DNA from: Streptomyces sp. V1I1 | GTDB lineage: Bacteria > Actinomycetota > Actinomycetes > Streptomycetales > Streptomycetaceae | DNA: 64,000 bases | Assembly: GCF_030817355.1 (NCBI RefSeq) | Contig: NZ_JAUSZH010000001.1 | Span: 1,240,001 to 1,304,000, forward strand | Direction: 5' to 3' | In this document: one piece after another, positions 58,641-64,000 of the stretch | Position numbering within the stretch: position 1 is the stretch's first letter | Layout: each line of letters starts with the position of its first letter | The notes under the pieces: model-generated | Seen by the model: only the letters and a program-made list of their open reading frames with translations | Told to the model about the DNA's origin: nothing | The model's database searches: none | Translations under genes and position numbers: made by a program

Positions 58641-60403
58641 CCGCCCTGCCCGTCGGACAGGGCGCCCACCGAGACCAGTTCGCGGACCTCGGGGTGCAGC
58701 ACTTCGTGCAGCGGCTGGATGCGTCCGTCGAGGAAGAGCTGGCGCATGGCGGTGCGCTGGAGCTTGCCGCTGGTGGTGCGGCGTACGGTGCCGGGGCGGA
58801 CCAGCAGGACGTTCTCGGCGGCGACCTCGAACTCCTTGGACACACACATCCGTACGGCGGCCGACAGCGAGGCCAGTTCGGCCTCGAAGCCGGATCCGGT
58901 GCGCACTTCCTGGACGACGACGACATGGTCGCGGTCCGACTCGACCGCGAACGCGGCGCTGGAGCCGAACAGGGCGCTCACCCGCTGGACGCTGCGCTCG
59001 ATGTCCTGCGGGTAGAGGTTGCGGCCCGCGACGATCATGATGTCCTTCATCCGGCCGGTGATGTAGAGCTCGTCGCCGTCCATGGCGCCGAGGTCCCCGG
59101 TGCGCAGATAGCCCACCTCGCCGTCCTCGGTGGCGGCTTTGAAGGCGTGGGCGTTCTCCAGAGGGCGGTTCCAGTAGCCGCGGGCGACGCTCTCGCCGCG
59201 TATCCACACCTCGCCCACCTCCCCGGCCGGGAGCTTTCTGCAGTTCGCGGGGTCGACGATGGCCACGTCGCACTGGTGTGGGCTGCCGGAACTGACCAGC
59301 GTCCTGGCCGGCCTGCCCTCGTGAGCGGGCCGCAGCCGGTGGTGTTCGAGGTCGGCGGCGTCCACCACGCGGGTGGCGGCCTGCTTGCCGGGCTCCATGC
59401 CGCTGACGAGCAGCGTGGACTCGGCGAGTCCGTAGCAGGGGTAGAACGCCTCCTTACGGAAACCGGCGGGCGCGAAGCGCTCGGCGAAGGCGTCCATGGT
59501 CTCGGCCCGTACCGGCTCCGCGCCGTTGACGGCCGTCTCCCAGCGGGAGAGGTCGAGCTGCGCGATCTGGTCGTCCTTGATCCGCCGCAGGCACAGGTCG
59601 TACGCCAGGTTGGGGCCGCCGCCGGTGGTGATGCCGTACTGGTCGACCATCTGCAGCCAGCGCAGGGGCCGCTTCACAAAGGTCATCGGCGGCATCAGCA
59701 CACCGGCGCTGCCGAGCCACAGCGGGTGCAGCAGATGGCCCACGAGCCCCATGTCGTGGTGGAAGGGCAGCCAGCCGCCGACCCGGGATTCGCGTGTCGT
59801 GCGCATCGCCTGCTGGATGGCGCGCTGGTTGGCGAGCAGATTGCGGTGGGTGACCATCACGCCCTTGGGCTCGCTCACCGATCCCGAGGTGTACTGCAGA
59901 AAGGCCACGTCGTCGGGGAACAGGCCCGGCATCTGCCAGGCGTCCGAATCGCCGACCTCCGCCCGGTCGGTGGCCAGGCACGCGATCTCGGGATGGCCGA
60001 TGTTGGCCAGCAGTTGGGAGACGGTCGAGGCGAGGGAGGAGTCGGTGAGGATGTAGCTCACCGAGGCGTCCCTGACGATGTTGGCGACCCGTTCGACGTT
60101 CTGCCGGGAGCCGACCGGAGCCGGTGCGGGCACGGCCACCGCCCCGGCGTACAGACAGCCGAGGAAGCAGCTCATGAACTCCCGTACGTCGCTCTGGAGA
60201 ATGAGCACCCGGTGCCCGTGTGACCCGCGGTCCTGGAGCCAGGACGCCAGCCGTTTGGCCCGTTCGCCGAGTTCGCCATAGCTGAGCACATCGGATTCCA
60301 GCTCACCCTGCTGATTCGCGCTTACGCAGAAGTAGGCCTCCTGGCAGGCGAGTTCCGATGTTCTGTGCAACGCGAGTTCGGTGAAGTTCCGGTGTGCAGC
60401 CAT
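58637..60403 (-). CDS. Fatty acyl-AMP ligase (FAAL)
   Basis: A 588-residue ANL-superfamily enzyme of FAAL length. FLQYTSGSVSEPKGVMVTHRNLLANQ is the P-loop (A3), WLPFHHDMGLVGHLLHPLW is strongly FAAL-like, then FYPCYGLAEST (A5), YLRTGDLGAMDGDELYITGRMKD (A7/A8) and TSGKLQR with the catalytic Lys. FAALs make fatty acyl-adenylates and load them directly on an ACP, avoiding CoA. ATG 60403 gives the expected N-terminus. It would load the ACP at 54712-55041 with a medium or long chain acid to start the tetronate side chain. Confidence 0.94.
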   Translation of the reverse strand: MAAHRNFTELALHRTSELACQEAYFCVSANQQGELESDVLSYGELGERAKRLASWLQDRGSHGHRVLILQSDVREFMSCFLGCLYAGAVAVPAPAPVGSRQNVERVANIVRDASVSYILTDSSLASTVSQLLANIGHPEIACLATDRAEVGDSDAWQMPGLFPDDVAFLQYTSGSVSEPKGVMVTHRNLLANQRAIQQAMRTTRESRVGGWLPFHHDMGLVGHLLHPLWLGSAGVLMPPMTFVKRPLRWLQMVDQYGITTGGGPNLAYDLCLRRIKDDQIAQLDLSRWETAVNGAEPVRAETMDAFAERFAPAGFRKEAFYPCYGLAESTLLVSGMEPGKQAATRVVDAADLEHHRLRPAHEGRPARTLVSSGSPHQCDVAIVDPANCRKLPAGEVGEVWIRGESVARGYWNRPLENAHAFKAATEDGEVGYLRTGDLGAMDGDELYITGRMKDIMIVAGRNLYPQDIERSVQRVSALFGSSAAFAVESDRDHVVVVQEVRTGSGFEAELASLSAAVRMCVSKEFEVAAENVLLVRPGTVRRTTSGKLQRTAMRQLFLDGRIQPLHEVLHPEVRELVSVGALSDGQGG

Positions 60404-60452
60404 CTTTTCCCCCAGAGCCGCGTACTTATGGCCAGAGCTTGGGAAATCCGTC

Positions 60453-60653
60453 TCAAGACCACCTTGAAGGCGGCTCAACCTCGCCGAAAAGGGTGAGATA
60501 TTCCTCGCTGTCTTCTCGGGGAAAACTGTCTTTCGGCAGGATTTCCTCATGGTCGACCCCGGGAATCCACACCCAGTACATCCCATATGCGATGAGTGCC
60601 CGGCCCACCGGACGCAGCACTTTGACGAGCAGGAAGCTTCGCAACGACGACAT
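60453..60653 (-). CDS. Small hypothetical protein (66 aa) heading the FAAL operon
   Basis: A 66-residue protein: a basic amphipathic start (SLRSFLLVKVLRPVGRAL), an aromatic stretch AYGMYWVWIPG, then an acidic C-terminus with SFPREDSEEYLTLFGEVEPP. It may be membrane-associated through the aromatic segment. I think of the small Streptomyces DUF6059-like proteins, without certainty. ATG 60653 is preceded by GAGGAGAAC. It lies 49 bp before FAAL on the same strand, so probably the first gene of the tetronate operon. Confidence 0.65.
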   Translation of the reverse strand: MSSLRSFLLVKVLRPVGRALIAYGMYWVWIPGVDHEEILPKDSFPREDSEEYLTLFGEVEPPSRWS

Positions 60654-60733
60654 GGCCGGTTCTCCTCTGTGCGGAACTGCCGGTGCCGTACGACCATGCG
60701 CCTTGCCGGTCGACTCTGACTCCAGAAGCGCGC

Positions 60734-62554
60734 TCAGGACAGCCGCAGGGCCGTGTCGATCAGCGGCACATGGCTGAAGGCCTGCGGGAAGTTCCCCACG
60801 AGCCGGCCGCGCCCGGTGTCCCACTCCTCGGCCAGCAGACCGAGATCGGTACGGAGCGCCAGCAGCCGCTCGAACAGCTGCCGTGCCTCGTCCCGGCGGC
60901 CGATCAGGGCCAGATCGTGGGCGAGCCAGAAGGAGCAGGCGAGGAAGACGCCTTCGCCGCCGGGCAGTCCGTCCCCGCCGACTCTGTCCGAGCCGCCGCC
61001 CGGCACCGGGTAGCGGCGGACGAATCCGTCGTCGCACAGCTCCCGCTGGACGGCCTCGATGGTGCCGACGACCCGTGGGTCGCCGGGCGGCAGAAAGCCC
61101 ATCTGCGGGATGAGCAGCAGCGAGGCGTCGAGTTCGCGCGAGCCGTAGTACTGCGTGAAGGTGTTGCGTTCGGGGTCGTATCCGTGGGCGCAGACGTCGC
61201 GGTGTATCTCGTCGCGCAGCGCGCGCCAGCGCTCCACCGGGCTCTCCAGCGGAAGCCTGCTCAGCCTGCGCACGGTGCGGTCGGCGGCGACCCAGGTCAT
61301 CACCTTGGAGTGGACGAAGTCGCGGCGCGGGCCGCGCACTTCCCAGATGCCCTCGTCCGGTTCGCGCCAGTTGGACTCGAGGTGGTTCATGAGCTTCATC
61401 TGCAGAATGTGGGTGCTGTCGTCGCGCGAGAGCCCGGAGGTCTGGCCGAGCCACAGGGCGTCCACGACCTCGCCGTAGACGTCCAGCTGGAGCTGGTTCG
61501 CGGCGCCGTTGCCGATGCGGACCGGTCCGGACTTCTCGTAGCCGGGCAGCCATGGCAGTTCGGCCTCGGGCAGCTCACGCTCGCCGGCGACCCCGTACAT
61601 GATCTGGAGGTTCTGCGCGTCCCCCGCCACGGCGCGCAGCAGCCATTCGCGCCAGCGGCGGGCCTCTTCGCGGTAGCCGGTGCGCAGCAGGGCGGTGAGG
61701 GTCATGGCGGCGTCGCGCAGCCATGCGTAGCGGTAGTCCCAGTTGCGTACGCCGCCGATCTCCTCCGGCAGGGAGGTGGTGGGGGCCGCGACGATGCCGC
61801 CGGTCGGGGCGTAGGTGAGCGCCTTGAGGGTGATCAGCGATCGGACCACGGCCTCGCGCCAGGGGCCCGCGTAGCTGCACTGGCCGGTCCACTGCGACCA
61901 GAACTGCTCGGTGTGGGTCAGCAGCCTGGCCGCGTCCGGCCTCGGCGGCGCGTCGCCGTGGGAGGGCTGCCAGCTGAGCGTGAGGGTGACCCGCTCGCCC
62001 GCGCCGACGCTGAAGGCCGCGTGGGTGGTCAGGTCGCTGCCGTAGGTGTCGACGTCGGCGTCCAGCCACAGCGCGTCGGGCCCGGCGACGGCGACGAGCC
62101 TGTCCCGGCCGCCCGGTCCGTGCTCGCGCTGCACCCAGGGCACGATGCGGCCGTAGCTGAAGCGCATCCGCAGTGAAGAACTCATGCGGACCCGCCCTGA
62201 GACGCCCTCCACTATTCGTACGAGAGTGGGTGCGGCATCCGGCCTACCGCGGCCGGCTCCCCTGGGCGGCATGAAATCAATCAGCCGGACCGTTCCTTCG
62301 GGGGTGTCCCACTCCGATTCCAGGACGAGTGAGTCACCGCGGTAGCGGCGGCGGGTGGCGGCCCCCTCGCCCTCGGCGAGCCCCGCGGGGGCGAGCCGCC
62401 AGAAGCCGTGGTCCTGTGTGCCGAGCAGCCCGGCGAAGACCGCGGGCGAGTCGAAGCGCGGCAGACAGAACCAGTCGACCGAACCGTCCCTTGCGATCAG
62501 GGCCGCGGTCTGCATGTCCCCGATCAGTGCATAGTCCTCGATGAGCGCAGCCAC
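60734..62554 (-). CDS. Glycoside hydrolase family 15 (glucoamylase/trehalase-like)
   Basis: A 606-residue protein: N-terminal trehalase-associated domain (IEDYALIGDMQTAALIARDGSVDWFCLPRFDS) and a GH15 (alpha/alpha)6 barrel with RNWDYRYAWLRDAAMTLTALL near 275 and QLDVYGEVVDAL, EPDEGIWEVRGPRRDFVHSKVMTWVAADR near 400 (catalytic acid region). No signal peptide, so cytosolic. Such enzymes hydrolyse alpha-glucosides or trehalose and are ordinary Streptomyces genes. GTG start at 62554. Likely the flank of region B rather than a pathway gene. Confidence 0.92.
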   Translation of the reverse strand: MAALIEDYALIGDMQTAALIARDGSVDWFCLPRFDSPAVFAGLLGTQDHGFWRLAPAGLAEGEGAATRRRYRGDSLVLESEWDTPEGTVRLIDFMPPRGAGRGRPDAAPTLVRIVEGVSGRVRMSSSLRMRFSYGRIVPWVQREHGPGGRDRLVAVAGPDALWLDADVDTYGSDLTTHAAFSVGAGERVTLTLSWQPSHGDAPPRPDAARLLTHTEQFWSQWTGQCSYAGPWREAVVRSLITLKALTYAPTGGIVAAPTTSLPEEIGGVRNWDYRYAWLRDAAMTLTALLRTGYREEARRWREWLLRAVAGDAQNLQIMYGVAGERELPEAELPWLPGYEKSGPVRIGNGAANQLQLDVYGEVVDALWLGQTSGLSRDDSTHILQMKLMNHLESNWREPDEGIWEVRGPRRDFVHSKVMTWVAADRTVRRLSRLPLESPVERWRALRDEIHRDVCAHGYDPERNTFTQYYGSRELDASLLLIPQMGFLPPGDPRVVGTIEAVQRELCDDGFVRRYPVPGGGSDRVGGDGLPGGEGVFLACSFWLAHDLALIGRRDEARQLFERLLALRTDLGLLAEEWDTGRGRLVGNFPQAFSHVPLIDTALRLS

Positions 62555-62668
62555 ACGAACTCCCGGAACACCGTCGCAACCGTCCCCGGAGGCGGACCCC
62601 CGAATCCCCAGCGGAACGCAGGGGATTCGGGCACGTTACGCGTGACACCTCGAGTCTCGGCTGGCCGC

Positions 62669-62724
62669 CGAAATCAGCGCTCCGAAATCAGCGCTCCGAT
62701 ATGAACGCTCCGATATGAACGCTC
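62669..62724. repeat. Four tandem 14-bp repeats (two variants)
   Basis: Two copies of CGAAATCAGCGCTC (62669-62682, 62683-62696) then two copies of CGATATGAACGCTC (62697-62710, 62711-62724). The bases around the stop codon of the adjacent peptidase fragment (GAATCAGCGCT at 62737-62747) resemble the unit, so the array may have grown from that gene end. Confidence 0.85.
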
Positions 62725-62739
62725 CGCAACGCTGCGGAA

Positions 62740-63147
62740 TCAGCGCTGGGGAGCGGGGAACGCGACGGGGCTGCGCAGGCCCGCCCGGTTGACCGCGCGG
62801 ACGCCGAAGAAGACATTGTCCTTGGACAGGTCCACGGTGTGCCGGGTGGTGTCACCGGCTCTGACGACATGGGTCCACCCCGGCTCCGTGGTCTCGCGCC
62901 AGACCACCTCGTACCCGGCGAGGTCGGGGCTCCGTGCCCCGTTCCCACACCAGCTCGGTGGCGTTGATCGCCTCGATGCGGTCGCGGTCGATCTCGGCCA
63001 GGAGCGCGCGCAGTTCACGGGTGGGGGACTGGGCGGTGGCGGGGCGGTCACGGTCGGGGGTGCGCTCCCGGTCGGGGGTGCGCTCGGCGCCCCGGGAGTT
63101 GGTGGGGTCGGTGGGCCGCCGGTGCTTCCGGGCGTCTGCTGCGACAT
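62740..63147 (-). pseudogene. Remnant of M28-type peptidase C-terminus, frameshifted
   Basis: The last 65 codons (GYEVVWRETTEP, VDLSKDNVFFGVRAVNRAGLRSPVAFP) match the C-terminal domain found in Streptomyces M28-family peptidases. Just upstream the homologous reading (RELRALLAEIDRDRIEAINATELVWERG) continues only in another frame, so a single base seems lost near 62935-62941. Further upstream is Pro-rich low-complexity sequence with a 17-bp direct repeat (63051-63067, 63069-63085), and the peptidase catalytic domain is absent. The 135-residue open frame beginning at 63147 is probably not a functional protein. Confidence 0.6.
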
Positions 63148-63240
63148 GAGGTAATCGTCATGGACGCGCCAACCCCTGACAAGGGACCGTCCTCTCGGCA
63201 GTCACCGCCGATTTGCCGGCAGCCGCCGCCCGGCTCCGGT

Positions 63241-64000
63241 TCAGCCGTTGGAGACCGCCCTCAGATGCGGCTTGCCGCGCCGTACATCGGGCGGTACGGC
63301 CGCCCGCGTCTCCCGCAGCACCAGCGTCATCCGTGTGAATCCCCTGTCCTGAAGGGTCGCGGGGGTCTCGTCGACGATCCGGCACTCGGTGCGGCCCCAC
63401 CGCGGATCCGGGTGGTTCAGCGGTCGTACGGCTCCGTCGTGGTGCAGCGCCGCCGCTCCCATGGCCCGCATCCAGTGCGGCAGCCCGCACCGGTAGGCAA
63501 CGTCCATGATCGGGTCATCGGCGATGTCGTCACGAATGGCCTGAAGGACTCGGTCCTCGCGGTACCACTCCAGGGCGGCGTCCAGCTGCGCCAGCAGGGG
63601 CAGGCACCAACTCGTCTCGCGGTCGCCGAGCACGGTGCCCGCGTCCGGGTGGAACAGCACGAACCGGAGGAAGTTCTGGGCCGGCATGGCCGTGGGGTGC
63701 GGTCCGACGCCGTGGAACAGCGCCTCGAAGGCGTGGTTGGCGTGTGTCACGTCCCAGCGCCGGTCGAAGAGCACCGAGGGCAGCGGTACGGCGTCCATCA
63801 TCGCGGCGAAGTCGCGCAGGTAGGCCTGCGTCTCGGGGTCCGAGTGGTCCGGACCGGCGGGCTCCGACGGGTCGGCCGGCTCCACCGGCAGGGCGGGCGG
63901 CGCGGGCGCGGTTACGGGCGCGAACGGGCGCGCGGGCCCGGACGGGAAGGCCGGTCCCGACGGGCGCGCGGGACCGGACGGAGGCGCGGGCCGGGATGCC
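63241..64000 (-). CDS. MmyB-like transcriptional regulator, 5' part outside window
   Basis: The C-terminal 215 residues form the MmyB-type ligand-binding (PAS-like) domain: DAVPLPSVLFDRRWDVTHANHAFEALF, NFLRFVLFHPDAG and LVLRETRAAVPPDVRR. A GTG at 63885 could start it, but the frame stays open to the window edge through a Pro/Ala/Gly-rich linker with repeated GPARPSGPA. Family members normally carry an N-terminal XRE helix-turn-helix, which would lie beyond 64000. A general regulator of unknown target. Confidence 0.8.
   Translation of the reverse strand, partial: ASRPAPPSGPARPSGPAFPSGPARPFAPVTAPAPPALPVEPADPSEPAGPDHSDPETQAYLRDFAAMMDAVPLPSVLFDRRWDVTHANHAFEALFHGVGPHPTAMPAQNFLRFVLFHPDAGTVLGDRETSWCLPLLAQLDAALEWYREDRVLQAIRDDIADDPIMDVAYRCGLPHWMRAMGAAALHHDGAVRPLNHPDPRWGRTECRIVDETPATLQDRGFTRMTLVLRETRAAVPPDVRRGKPHLRAVSNG

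Noticed and set aside
62669..62724. Attachment site or iteron-type origin
   Set aside because: No integrase, replication gene or tRNA gene nearby; simple tandem duplication explains the repeats.

Overview
The window is high-GC actinobacterial DNA, almost certainly Streptomyces. The evidence is strong third-position GC bias, frequent GTG starts, many ATGA/GTGA overlaps, SARP regulators, TTA codons in only a few genes, and a Streptomyces-style intergenic palindrome. It holds two adjacent specialised-metabolism regions and a short right flank of ordinary genes.

Region A (about 1-31.2 kb) is an aromatic type II polyketide cluster. The minimal PKS is KS-alpha (25221-26498), KS-beta (23986-25218) and ACP (30586-30846). 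Around it lie three ketoreductase-like SDRs, five cyclase-type proteins (cupin, TcmN-like, TcmI-like, two SchA/CurD-like), two ABM monooxygenases, two DUF1772 anthrone-oxygenase-like proteins, an FAD hydroxylase, two multicopper oxidases, two P450s with a ferredoxin, three O-methyltransferases and a dedicated acetyl-CoA carboxylase. An asparagine-synthetase-type amidotransferase suggests a nitrogen-containing (isoquinolone) pentangular polyphenol of the lysolipin/xantholipin/fredericamycin kind. A MarR/MFS pair probably gives export and resistance.

Region B (about 31.5-60.7 kb) is a separate composite locus. Its left part has an aldehyde dehydrogenase and a possible ATP-grasp protein, divergent around 11-bp direct repeats that look like a SARP operator; an unknown protein; two SARPs; a type II thioesterase; a small peptide with a nitrile-hydratase-like leader; a fused ThiF-like/YcaO cyclodehydratase interrupted by a one-base frameshift; a two-component system; and a P450. 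Its right part is one long minus-strand operon: a small unknown protein, fatty acyl-AMP ligase, two large acyl-CoA dehydrogenase-like proteins, ACP, a KS-AT-ACP single-module PKS, then the diagnostic tetronate set (KASIII-like, FkbH-like glyceryl-ACP synthase, ACP, E2-like acyltransferase, alpha/beta hydrolase) with a PPTase and an FAD monooxygenase. I read the right part as making a fatty-acyl tetronate. Whether the RiPP-type genes act in the same pathway is unknown, and is the most interesting question in the window.

Right flank (about 60.7-64 kb): a GH15 glucoamylase/trehalase-like gene, a decayed C-terminal fragment of an M28-type peptidase with 14-bp tandem repeats beside it, and the 3' part of an MmyB-type regulator cut by the window edge. 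The left edge cuts a POT-family transporter.
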